Source: Eublepharis macularius (lineage: Eukaryota; Chordata; Lepidosauria; Squamata; Eublepharidae). Taken from it: a stretch of DNA of 64,000 nucleotides. Position 1 is the first letter of the stretch. Every line of letters begins with the position of its first letter. The notes under the pieces are model-generated. The model had not been told where the DNA came from and made no database searches. It saw nothing but the letters and a program-made list of their open reading frames with translations. The position numbers and the translations under genes were made by a program. The stretch is from contig NC_072801.1 of NCBI RefSeq assembly GCF_028583425.1, positions 65,425,766 to 65,489,765 on the forward strand, in the 5' to 3' direction. Below are positions 55,729 through 64,000 of the stretch, piece by piece.

Positions 55729-57880
55729 TGGCAACATGTTTCTCGGTGTCACAATATGTTGTAGCCCCCAGGAATTCTTGCAATATACCAGTATTCTGTC
55801 TATACAGATCCACCCATCATGATTACTGGCATCTGGCCAATACTAAACACGAGCCAGGGGCCTGCAAGGAATCACAGGTATGTGTAGGGGTGCTAGGTAC
55901 GCTATTCATATACCTGTTCTCTTACACACCTCTGGTTTCTGCCTCCAAGGTTCAAAGTACCTACAGGGGATTGAATGGACCAATCTCCTCCTCTCCCTTT
56001 TTTGACTGACACACCTGCTTGCAACATTCCATGGATCCTGGAGGATGATAGACCTCTCCCTGTTGGTTGGTGTGTGTGTGTGTGTGTATATCTTTTTCTT
56101 AGGTTTATTTGTCCTCATAGTTTACTACACACTCAGGTGCTCCCCAGCTATGTAGAAACCTGTTCTTTCTCTGTGGGAGGCTGGGTTTCACTGCCTTCGT
56201 GACTGGCACAAGGCCACCCAGGTAATGGCTTATTTTGTAGTCCGCTGTGCATTTGTGAGGTATTTCAACAAGCATGCCCCTTTCCCTCAGGACTTTTGTC
56301 ACAGGCCACAGAACAGGAGAAGTTTCATTGCTCTCTTTCCTAGAATTACATAAAACATTTCTGGGTTTGTCCCATGGTGAAGGGCGCTAAACGCAGAGTC
56401 AGCAAAGCAAGCTGTGGAAATTCAACTCCCTGTCAAAGCCTCTTCTCTCCTTTTACATTCAAAGTCCATTTATCCTGGACTGAAGCCAAAATGGAGGACA
56501 GAACCTTGCCTACAAGAGAAGAGAAGATGCCACCTCAGCTACAGCAATCCTTCAAGCCAACATCCTCAGAGGTTCTTCTCAGTTTTCACATCCCCCCCTC
56601 TTCCTGTTTTCCCTGGCTGAAAAGAGTGTGCTACTATCTACGCTCGTCACACTTGGGCAGGCCAGATATATTCTGGCAGTAAAGGCTGAGTGACAGGGCC
56701 AGGCACAAGGCAGGGAACAAAGCGCAGCCACTGGAATGGAGTCGGTTCTCGGAGCCAACTCCTCCACCCAATGCAGTCATGCGTTCCCCCTGCAGTGACC
56801 CCCGGAGCTTCTAGACAGGTTCAAACTGGTAGAGAGTAGCTTCTAAGGGTGCCTGCGGCCATTTTAAACTCCCCCTTTGGGGGCGGGGCGGCTTTCTTGA
56901 TACCCGTGAATTGCTGTGCTTATTGGACTGTGCCACTTCACCCCATATGGCATCACAGCTCGGCAGCGGCAGGAAGAAGTTTCAACTCCCGCTCACTTTT
57001 GCTATTCAAAACCAGTGCAGTTAATGTTTTAAAAGAAAGGGAGGAAATGATGTGTTCTTTAAAAGTCTTGTCATCTTTCCTTTCACACACCACAGACAGG
57101 CCAGGTTTGACTAGTAAAACTGAGCTGAGGCTGAAGGGTGAAAAATCACCTCTCCTCTTCCCATGCAGCCCGGATTTAATCATGGCTGCACACTATATTT
57201 ATCTTTTCCACACTGACAGACATCCATCCATGTCACCGAGTTCGCTTCCGATCAGGAAGAGGTAACAGGGCACTCTGTGGGCTGTACCCAGCCCCTCCTA
57301 TCCGCACAGGCTCATTTGACTATCAAATGCTGGTTTGCTTGCTGCTCTGGCAGGTTGGATACTGCCTTTCCAACCTAACAACAGATTTCTGGAGTGGAGG
57401 GTTTCATTTGAGGGTTTCAAACTCAGCTTTGGTTAGTCAGGAGAGGCAGTCCACCTCCTGTGCTCTTTCTGAACATCTATGGCACAGCAGTCCCTATTTA
57501 AAGAGGCCATCTCCATTTGCCACCCCTAGAGAAAACCCTGCCCCTCGTTATGCCTCTCCAGAATACCCTTCTGAAAAATTTAATTCAATCCGAACAGCAA
57601 GTGCTGCCATTCTTCAGGGTTGGACTCCCTCTTCAAGCTCACCAGTAGTTAAATCTCTTGAGTGGAAAGGGGGATCTCATCCAATCTCCAATGCAGTGTG
57701 TGAATTTTAAAAGGCGCAACAGAATGAACCCTCAGCTTGCCACTTTTCATGTTGCAGAGAACCATTTTTTTGGTCAAAGGGAAAAACGCAAACATTTTCT
57801 ACGTTAATGCAGAAAATCTTGAAAATTAATATACAATTTAAACCAGAAGCTTTTTTGTATGTGGGACTAATGGGCAGGCA
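55729..57880. other. HSD3B7: HSD3B7 intron 1, long stretch without named repeats
   Basis: 2.1 kb with a short TG tract (56068-56087). The open frames up to 138 aa have no recognised motif. No exon was called. Confidence 0.5.
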
Positions 57881-58360
57881 GCTAGAAAATGAACACGGTG
57901 TTTTATTTTTATATATGACAATGGTGGCGAGGCTACTATAGGCTCAAAAGTGGAAGAGTCCAATATTGCCCACAATAGAGGAGTGCGTTTTGAAGATGAT
58001 GGAGTCAGCCAAGAGGGCTAAACTTACAGCTTTGATCAGTGGCCACGTTTCATTGACTTTGTGCCTGAAACTGAAAAAAACGAACTGATGATTTGTGGCT
58101 TTGAATAATAAGAGGGAGGGTGGGGAGGGGGCTATGGAAAATGAGAAGATTATGCTGTTAACAAGAGTATGAGTATGAACTTTGTATTAACGCCAATATC
58201 TGCCGTAGAGAAAATGGAAATGGTTTCCTATATATTTTTCTTCTCCCTTTTTTCCTTCTTTTTTTCTTTCTTACTTTATCTTTTTATTTAACCCGTATGT
58301 GTTTTTAAACTCTTTAATGAAATTTATTTTAAAAAGAAAGCAAACACAAAAGGAGGACAG
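57881..58360 (+). mobile_element. L1-type LINE 3' fragment
   Basis: A frame around 57985-58080 reads VLKMMESAKRAKLTALISGH, which resembles the C-terminal region of reptilian L1 ORF2 as I recall it. An A/T-rich 3' end with TTTAATGAAATTTATTTTAAAAAG follows. Damaged. The assignment is tentative. Confidence 0.5.
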
Positions 58361-58432
58361 AGCTCCCACTCTGCCCGCAACAACGGGGAAGGTTAGGCAA
58401 TGAAGAGTCCTTTGGATGACAAAAGGAATGTT

Positions 58433-58488
58433 GGTTGTTGTGGGTTTTCCGGGCTGTATTGCCGTCATTTGTTACTGTGGTTTGTTAC
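58433..58488 (-). mobile_element. Terminal 56-bp Penelope-like fragment with 10-bp target duplication, copy 3
   Basis: AAGGAATGTT at 58423-58432 is repeated at 58489-58498. The insert begins GGTTGTTGTGGGTTTTCCGG and GCTGTATTGCCGT, the family 1 terminus. Its remaining 20 or so bases do not match the family by eye. Confidence 0.6.
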
Positions 58489-58576
58489 AAGGAATGTTAC
58501 AAGTATGTCCCTATTTCTGCCTGACACACATGGGCAGGCAATTCCAGTTTCAATCTGTGGCAGCCAAACAGAACAC

Positions 58577-58757
58577 GGCCGTTTCCACACGGCTCCCCGC
58601 TGCTCGTAACAACCTGGAAGATCGCGCAAAAAAATGCGTGACGTTGCGCAAAACATGTGACGTCGTGCAAATCTCGCGTGAGAAAACACGATCTTGCATG
58701 TTTTTTGTGCGATCTTCTGGGTTGTTACGAGCAGCGGGGAGCCATGTGGAAACGGCC
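58577..58757. mobile_element. GGCC foldback transposon, copy C (HSD3B7 intron 1)
   Basis: 181 bp. Both ends read GGCCGTTTCCACA(C/T)GGC inward. The arms continue TCCCCGCTGCTCGTAACAAC on both strands with one mismatch in about 38 bp. The inner parts GATCGCGCAAAAAA and TCTCGCGTGAGAAAAC also pair, less perfectly. The flanks CAC and CAG agree at two of three bases. Confidence 0.82.
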
Positions 58758-58850
58758 CAGGAGTCCAGTAGGGCCTCGGAGACCAACCCAGTTTGCTCCA
58801 GCTTAAGTTTTCAAGAGCTCTCTTTTGCAGATGCATCAGGCCAACATGGT
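58758..58850 (-). mobile_element. Hammerhead-type repeat (family 2), single arm
   Basis: The minus strand reads CTGATGCATCTGCAAAAGAG, then AGCTCTTGAAAACTTAAGC, then GGTTGGTCTCCGAGG and TACTGGACTCCTG. The core CTGATG(C)A and GAAA(A)CTT are both altered. Confidence 0.5.
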
Positions 58851-59403
58851 TTATTCTCAAAGTTGTAGACGACAGAAAGATGTTACAAATATAGGCCAGT
58901 TTAAAACCATGTCCATTTAACATTCTAGTTCACAATGGAATGAAATGTTACATCTTTAAAACAGGTGTTCAGTCGGACTTTATACTGGCGTGGGAGAGAA
59001 TGCTTTTATTCCTAAGTGAAAAATCCTGTAATTATTCCACTAACGGCAATTCAGGGCCAGCTACTCCCAGCCCCGAGGCCTCTGAGTTTCAGACATTTCA
59101 CAATGCTTTTCAACACAAACATAAGCTGCTCTGGTCTTACAGTATACATTCTGAAGTCTTCCAGATGCAAAATCCAACAGACACACGTGCCGTTCATTAC
59201 AGCTCTTGGCCTCCAAAGAGAAAAACGTAAGCAGCTGTCTTTGAAAGCCTGGAAACATTTGAGCACTTCTCCCTTGGGAAGGAGGGGTGGCTCTTTTAAA
59301 CACTGATTGCACAAAGACAGACAAACTGCTTAGATTAGTTTTCCCCTGGAATCCATCCATTCTAAAGCCAGTTGCTAAGACTGATAGAAAAGTATCATGT
59401 GTG
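58851..59403. other. HSD3B7: HSD3B7 intron 1, nothing recognised
   Basis: No exon or repeat was supported. Confidence 0.45.
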
Positions 59404-59655
59404 ACTGTGTGTTACATGCTGTCCACTTCTGACTTACGGCAATCCTATGAATGAAAAGCCACCAAAACATTCTCTCATTAACAGCCTTGCTCAGATATTG
59501 CAAATTGAAGGACATGGCTTACTTTACTAATTCAAGCGCTCTCATTTTGAGTCTTCCTCTTTTCCTACTGCCTTCCACTTTTCCCAGCATTCTTGACTTT
59601 TCTAGAGGGTCTGACCAAAGTACATCACCTCAGTTTATGCTGCCTCAATAACACA
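59404..59655 (-). mobile_element. BovB/RTE LINE fragment
   Basis: The order of blocks TGCTGTCCACTTCTGACTTAC, GGCAATCCTATGAATGAAAAG, TTAACAGCCTTGCTCAG, CTGCCTTCCACTTTTCCCAGC is the reverse complement of the BovB 3' region. It complements the plus-strand fragment at 10206. Confidence 0.7.
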
Positions 59656-59734
59656 CATTGTAAAATTTATTTCAGAGGAGTAGCTATATTAGTCTGGTAA
59701 CTTTCCTTACAAAAATTGTGGAATACATTTTCCT

Positions 59735-59825
59735 CTTCAAAGCACCCGAAGAAGTGAATTCTGACTCATGAAAGCTCAATCTGGAATAAATGCTGTTAAG
59801 TCTTTTAAGGAGTCAACAGATCCCC
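59735..59825 (+). mobile_element. Hammerhead-type repeat (family 2), single arm
   Basis: CCGAAGA (59746-59752), one extra A, a GTGAAT/ACTCAT-like stem, then GAAAGCTC (59770-59777) intact. The U of CUGANGA is C here. TGAATTCTGACTCATGAAAG matches the general family. Confidence 0.58.
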
Positions 59826-60084
59826 ATTTTATTTTGCTTAAGATTTATGTCAGGGGTCAGCCGCAGGACTTGTCTGAGAAGCAGGGCTAGATGCAAAGTT
59901 CCTATGGGCCTTTGGACGAAAAGCACCTCTGGGACCCTTCAATGTTGCTCCCCTCTCTCCTACTGTACATACGGCATCCTGCAGCTGTGGAGGAGCAAGT
60001 GGAGCAGAATTCTCTCATATGCCTTCCAGACCCATCGATGCTGGTGTGTCTACAAGGAGTGATGTCACATGGCCTCTTATTGGA

Positions 60085-60300
60085 GGAGGGGCCATGGTTC
60101 AGTGGTAAAGCATCCGCTTGGTAAGCAGAAGGTCCCAGGTTCAAGCCAGCTAAAAGGATCAGGTGGTAGGTGATGTGAAAGACCTTGAACTTAGACCCTG
60201 GAGAGCCACTGCCAGTCTGAGTAGACAATATGGACCTTGATGGGTCAATGGTCCAATTGGCACTTGGGGATTTTCTGATATTTGGGAGCAATCAGCATCT
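60085..60300 (+). mobile_element. tRNA-derived SINE of a third family
   Basis: GCCATGGTTCAGTGGTAAAG (box A), AAGGTCCCAGGTTCAAG (box B), then GGTAGGTGATGTGAAAGACC and CTGGAGAGCCACTGCCAGTC. The same family lies at 63383-63570 on the other strand. Confidence 0.85.
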
Positions 60301-60318
60301 AGAGATTAGGGAAACAAG

Positions 60319-60520
60319 GGCCGTTTCCACATGGCTTACCTGTGCTCGTAACGTCCCGATAAATTGCGCAAAGAACGTGGAAGATCGTGTTTCCTCGCAC
60401 GAGATTGGTGCGACGTCGCATGATGTTGCGCAAATCTCACATGAGGAAACGCGATCTTCTGTGTTTTTTGCATGATCTATCGGGACGTTACGAGCACAGG
60501 TAAGCCGTGTGGAAACGGCC
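60319..60520. mobile_element. GGCC foldback transposon, copy D (HSD3B7 intron 1)
   Basis: 202 bp. The first 43 bases and the reverse complement of the last 43 differ at one position. Starts GGCCGTTTCCACATGG, then CTTACCTGTGCTCGTAACG. AAG flanks it on both sides (60316-60318 and 60521-60523), a 3-bp target duplication. It lies about 210 bp past the donor of the first coding exon. Confidence 0.85.
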
Positions 60521-60732
60521 AAGGTCCTAACTACAACAACAATCCTGACAGTTTCCTCCCCAAAAGATCCTCCTGGTAGACTGGACACGAGTGAATATTT
60601 CTGCAGGTCTCTGATTCATTCATTTAGCACAGCCAAGGGCTACAATCAACAGGCTGCCACCACACACAGCTGGCCGAAGGATCCATGAGGGGGGTCACAC
60701 AAAGGTGTGCAGTGTGGGTGCAAACCTCTCAC

Positions 60733-60897
60733 CTCTGTCCAGGAGCTGCATGCTTTCATCCAGAAGCAAGTCGAAGACACGCACTTCGGCCAGGTCGGGC
60801 TCTTTTTCCAGAAGCATCTGGACCAGGTGCTTCCCCAGAAACCCACAACCGCCCGTCACTAGGTAGATCTTGCCTCGGCTTGTCGACATGATGAGTT
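60733..60897 (-). CDS. HSD3B7: HSD3B7 first coding exon (coding part 60889-60733)
   Basis: This exon encodes residues 1-52 plus the first base of codon 53. It begins MSTSRGKIYLVTGGCGFLGK, which holds the glycine-rich NAD-binding loop, and ends near FDLLLDESMQLLDR. The donor is AGAG|GTGAGAG at 60733/60732. A pyrimidine-rich stretch ending TGTGTGCAG (AG at 60899-60898) forms an acceptor 8 nt before the ATG, so the true 5' end of the mRNA should lie in an unseen upstream non-coding exon. The start is chosen because the domain begins right after it; base -3 is A, a fair Kozak context. The foldback transposon at 60319-60520 lies about 210 bp downstream in the following intron. Confidence 0.96.
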
Positions 60898-61035
60898 CTG
60901 CACACAGGAAGACAGAAGGACCATCTTGTTAGGACAGGAGGGAGAAGGACAGGAGAGGAACACCAATTGTGGAAGCACCACAGGGGAGAAGTTGGACCTT
61001 GGTGTATATTTCTAAGAGTCTACAAAGCCACACGC

Positions 61036-61250
61036 CCTGACCTGGATAGCTCAGGTGGGCCTGATCTCGCCAGATTTTGGAAACGAAGCAGGGTCGGCCT
61101 TGGTTAGTAACTGGATGGGAGACCTCCAATGAAGACCAGTATTGCAGAGGCAGGCAATGGCAAACCACCTCTGTTAGTCTCTTGCCATGAAAACCCCACT
61201 AGGGGCTGCCATAAGTCAGCTATGCCTTGAGGGCATTTTCCACCACCACA
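61036..61250 (+). mobile_element. 5S rRNA-derived SINE upstream of the HSD3B7 ATG exon
   Basis: CCTGACCTGGATAGCTCAGG, GGCCTGATCTCGCCAGATTTTG, box A region AACGAAGCAGGGTCGGCC, box C GGATGGGAGACC, and CAGGCAATGGCAAACCACC. Full length. It is opposite in orientation to the gene and lies in its presumed 5' UTR intron. Confidence 0.92.
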
Positions 61251-61350
61251 AAGCCACACATCCTGCCTTCAGACATCCAGCTTAAATAAGGAAAGGGAAA
61301 GAAACAATGACAGAGGAGGGAGATCACTTAGGAAGTGTTCATGCGAGAGA

Positions 61351-61597
61351 GCCAGTATAGTGTAAAATAGTGGTTTAAGTGTTGGACTAGGATTTGGGAG
61401 AGCCCTGGTTCGAATCTCTACTCTGCCACAGAAGCTGCCTGGGTGACTTTGAGCCAGTCATTCATTCTCAGCTCAATCTATCTCACCAGGTTGGAGCTGA
61501 AGGGTTAAAATGGAAGAGGGGAAATCAATGTTATAAGCTGCTTTGTGTTTTCATTGGAGAGAAAACAAGGTTAAAGTATCTTAATAAATAAGTATGA
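61351..61597 (+). mobile_element. tRNA-derived Sauria SINE
   Basis: GAGCCAGTATAGTGTAAAATAG, GTGTTGGACTAGGATTTGGG, box B CCCTGGTTCGAATCTC, and the tail GTATCTTAATAAATAAG. Confidence 0.88.
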
Positions 61598-63382
61598 GGG
61601 CAATTCCCCCCTCGGTTGTTTAATATCCCAGTAGATGGGAGCCAGAAAGAGGCCTGTTGGAAATAATACCACCCACTGCATTTCATTTTGTCTCCCCTCC
61701 TCTTCATTTTGCTCTGGGGCCAGGGTGTATCCGCACTGGCCTGTAAACAAGTTTTGGTCCATTGCCACAAAAGCAGGAATCAACAGGTCTAGTAGGACTA
61801 CACCTCACCTCCGGTTGCTTCCTGAGAAAAACGGCCATTCCTTGAGAGAAGCCTCACCCAGTATTGGTCCATCAGACCTATCAAGGGATTAATCAGGGTG
61901 CCTTGATCCACAGATGGACCCACGCAGTCGTTCCCAGACAAATAGCTCTCAGGCAGTGCCAATAACTCAAGCCTATCTGAAATTGTCCCTAGCGGTTTCT
62001 GACAGGGCTCTCTCTTCCTTTTTCATTATTGGGAAATATTCCCAGGGTCTCTGAACTGCCACCCTTTCAACCACTATGACCATACAACTAACACAGCTGA
62101 CCTCCCAGCCTCCTCCCCTCTTTTGAGATCTGGGGGAAAAAATTATTCTGTGTTTGACCTCCCTCAAATAGGGTTTCTGCCTGCCTAGGACCACCTAGTC
62201 TTACAAGCTGTGAATTCTTGGTTCTGGATGCACATCGCACATCTCTGCTGCTCCCCTTCCCTTTTGGATTGTGTCTGGACTAGCAACAATGCCCATTGTG
62301 TGAAAAAATACAACGGGCTCTAGAAAACTGATTTGCTGGGCCCCCTCCCACCTCGAGGCACTTTGCAGTGGCCTCAAGGCCAGTCATTAGCAATACAGCT
62401 GCGCGAGGATCAAAAGTGAGTCATCGCCAATACAGCTTGCCTTTTAAATAGTAGGATGCAGGAACCTCTGCCATGGGGCCTCGGTTACATCCCTGTCAAT
62501 ACCTTGGCAACAGCAGCGGATCATCAAGGCCAGCACCACATAGAGTGTGTCATAGTAACCTCATGTTGACACGACCACCGGATAAAGCTGTACTTCAAAC
62601 ATAAAAGCAGAAGTTCCAACCGCAGCTCCAAGCTAGGCTTTCCACACAATTCCTGGCACAGCTCCTATGCTCCGAAGAGCAAGAGGGCAGGTGGAAGATC
62701 AAGGGTCTGAGGGCTTTGCCAGGAAAGCAAATAATTCATTCTCAGCTCAGGAGCATAACACTGGGAGGGGGGGAGGGGAGAGGAGTTCGCACCCAGGATT
62801 CTTGGGTTCTGCCCAGAGTTACAGGACGGGAGCTGACAAACAGCTGTATCGCACAGCGGATGGGAGACCTCTTTTGAGTGCTGGAGCTGTAGACTTCAGT
62901 GTCTTGCTCACAGGGGTTCCTTGCACGCTAGACTTTTCGCCTGGGGAAATCACTCACTTGCTCAGCTTCAAACAGAGAACACACCTGCTGCCATGTAGTT
63001 GCATTGCAGCGTTTTCCCTTGTTGTCCGCCAACATTTTTTAAAAACCAAAGTTGGAGAGAGAAGCATGATCCTTGCTGAAAGTGGCTTACTTCCAAGTAA
63101 AAAAAAAAGTGGCAGGATCTAGCCTGTGAGGACAGGCATTGCAGGATTTGCGAAGAATATAGGATGGGGGGGGGGTTGGATATCAGAAAGAGAGTGAAGA
63201 AGGCAGGAGCCCCCCATCACGAACTGCTGTCCTGAGCCTTGTGGCACTTTTAAATGGAGTTCCCACTGGGAACTTGCAGCTCCGGTACAGCCCCGAGTCC
63301 CCGTGGTGGACTCGCGTACCTTTTAACCTGTCGTTTGGCCCCCAACAGGGCACATGGGGACACACACAATGCTGCCTTATAC
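61598..63382. other. Upstream flank of HSD3B7, nothing coding recognised
   Basis: This should contain or precede the non-coding first exon, but no CpG-rich promoter or donor could be chosen with confidence. 62284-62326 repeats the hairpin seen at 19366-19415 (GCCCATTGTG ... TACAACGGGC). A G run lies at 63167-63176. Confidence 0.45.
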
Positions 63383-63570
63383 TGAATCAGACGCTTGGCC
63401 CATCAAGCTCAGTACTGTCTAACTTAAGACCGGCAGCTGCTCTCCAGGCTCTTGTCTGAGGTCTTTCGCATCACCTGCTACACGATCCTTTTATCGGGAA
63501 ACCCTGGGGATTGAACCTGGAACTTCCTGCATACAAAGCAGAGGCTTTTCCACTGAGCCACAGCCCCCAT
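63383..63570 (-). mobile_element. tRNA-derived SINE (third family)
   Basis: Reversed: GCTGCCTTATACTGAATCAG, CTCAGTACTGTCTAACTTAAG, GGGATTGAACCTGGAACTTCC (B box), and CTTTTCCACTGAGCCACAGC (head). Almost full length. Confidence 0.88.
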
Positions 63571-64000
63571 CCCTTAGAGGAGGTCAGAGGTGAGGAAGCC
63601 ACTCAGATTCAGCCTGGGAGTCTCTTTGATTAAACCTTTCCCAGCTCTGGCATAAGGATAAACAGAAAGTGGAGAGTCGAGTGTAACATCATACCCCAGA
63701 TAGTTGCTAGACAATAGATAATAAATCATTTAAGTGTGCTTGTAATTTAAAACCTCTCTCTCTCACCAAAAATGTCTTGAAGCAGTTCCAAGACGAACTA
63801 TGTAGAAACCAGAGGGTTGCAACCTGTGTGTGTCGTTATTTCACTCATGCACGTGAAGATCCTGTCCTGATCTCTCTCTCTCTCTCTCTCTCTGCCTAGA
63901 CGCAGCCCCCACCCCCATACAAACTGTTCCTGACAGTGAGCTATCCCCCCACAAGGAGGATTCCAGGGAGGACTGGAGGCTACAGTAAGAACGGGGATGA
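63571..64000. other. Window end, non-coding
   Basis: A CT microsatellite (63871-63893) and otherwise nothing recognised. Confidence 0.5.

Larger units (their letters stand above)
35643..60897 (-). other. HSD3B7: HSD3B7 gene, six coding exons (3-beta-hydroxysteroid dehydrogenase type 7)
   Basis: Gene model built by eye. Exons, in transcript order: 60897-60733 (ATG at 60889), 50959-50810, 42287-42179, 38679-38580, 36897-36735, 36067-35643. Every coding intron starts GT and ends AG, phases join without a break, and the CDS is 1104 nt including TAG, giving 367 aa. The enzyme is a membrane-bound endoplasmic reticulum short-chain dehydrogenase. With NAD+ it oxidises and isomerises 7-alpha-hydroxylated C27 sterols such as 7-alpha-hydroxycholesterol to 3-oxo-delta4 products, an early step of bile-acid synthesis (established for the mammalian enzyme). 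Seen here: N-terminal Rossmann motif TGGCGFLG (residues 12-19), acidic Asp40 at the end of the second strand, [11 protein letters not shown] (121-131), catalytic YPTSK (Tyr154, Lys158), [10 protein letters not shown], and a hydrophobic segment around 283-304. HSD3B7 is preferred over HSD3B1/2 because the block [14 protein letters not shown] and the C-terminal block [13 protein letters not shown] resemble the type 7 enzyme. Intron sizes are 9773, 8522, 3499, 1682 and 667 bp. Confidence 0.96.

Noticed and set aside
58416..58923. 150- and 152-residue frames on opposite strands
   Set aside because: Both run across the CpG-rich foldback copy C, whose palindrome keeps frames open on both strands.
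60085..60160. tRNA-like sequence with good A and B boxes
   Set aside because: Followed by a conserved non-tRNA body and shared with 63383-63570, so it is a SINE head, not a tRNA gene.

Overview
This is 64 kb of vertebrate nuclear DNA, almost certainly from a squamate reptile (lizard; a gecko is my guess). The evidence is the repeat set. It holds many tRNA-derived SINEs of the Sauria type (pol III A and B boxes, conserved tail), 5S rRNA-derived SINEs, BovB/RTE LINE fragments, CR1 and L1 pieces, an R4/Dong-like fragment and Penelope-like retroelements. Open reading frames outside the one gene are short and mostly cross repeats.

One protein-coding gene is clear: HSD3B7 (3-beta-hydroxy-delta5-C27-steroid oxidoreductase, bile-acid synthesis) on the minus strand. 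Six coding exons lie between 60889 (ATG) and 35643 (stop). All five coding introns have GT-AG ends and compatible phases, and the joined CDS is 1104 nt (367 aa), close to the 369 aa I recall for the human protein. A splice acceptor 8 nt before the ATG points to a non-coding first exon further right, which I could not place. The introns (9.8, 8.5, 3.5, 1.7 and 0.7 kb) are full of mobile elements.

The left 35 kb lies beyond the 3' end of HSD3B7. In mammals the tail-to-tail neighbour is STX1B and the upstream neighbour is SETD1A. I found no coding exon of either. The relatively repeat-poor first 7 kb could be an untranslated or flanking part of the next gene, but nothing in the sequence proves it.

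The most interesting content is in the repeats. (1) Four copies of a CpG-rich foldback transposon begin and end with GGCC. Their arms pair almost perfectly within a copy but differ between copies. One copy interrupts a 5S SINE, and comparison with intact 5S SINEs in the window gives an exact 3-bp target duplication. (2) A Penelope-like family with 10-12 bp target duplications carries a sequence that fits a hammerhead ribozyme with an intact catalytic core. A second, unrelated-looking repeat family carries the same core arrangement, and in both families copies are often inverted dimers joined near the ribozyme core. (3) A pair of hAT-type MITEs with perfect 8-bp duplications shows a simple form and a foldback form of the same element. 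Other items include a ~50-bp minisatellite (19425-20215), a tandem 5S SINE pair and an 85-bp L1-type insertion with a 17-bp duplication.
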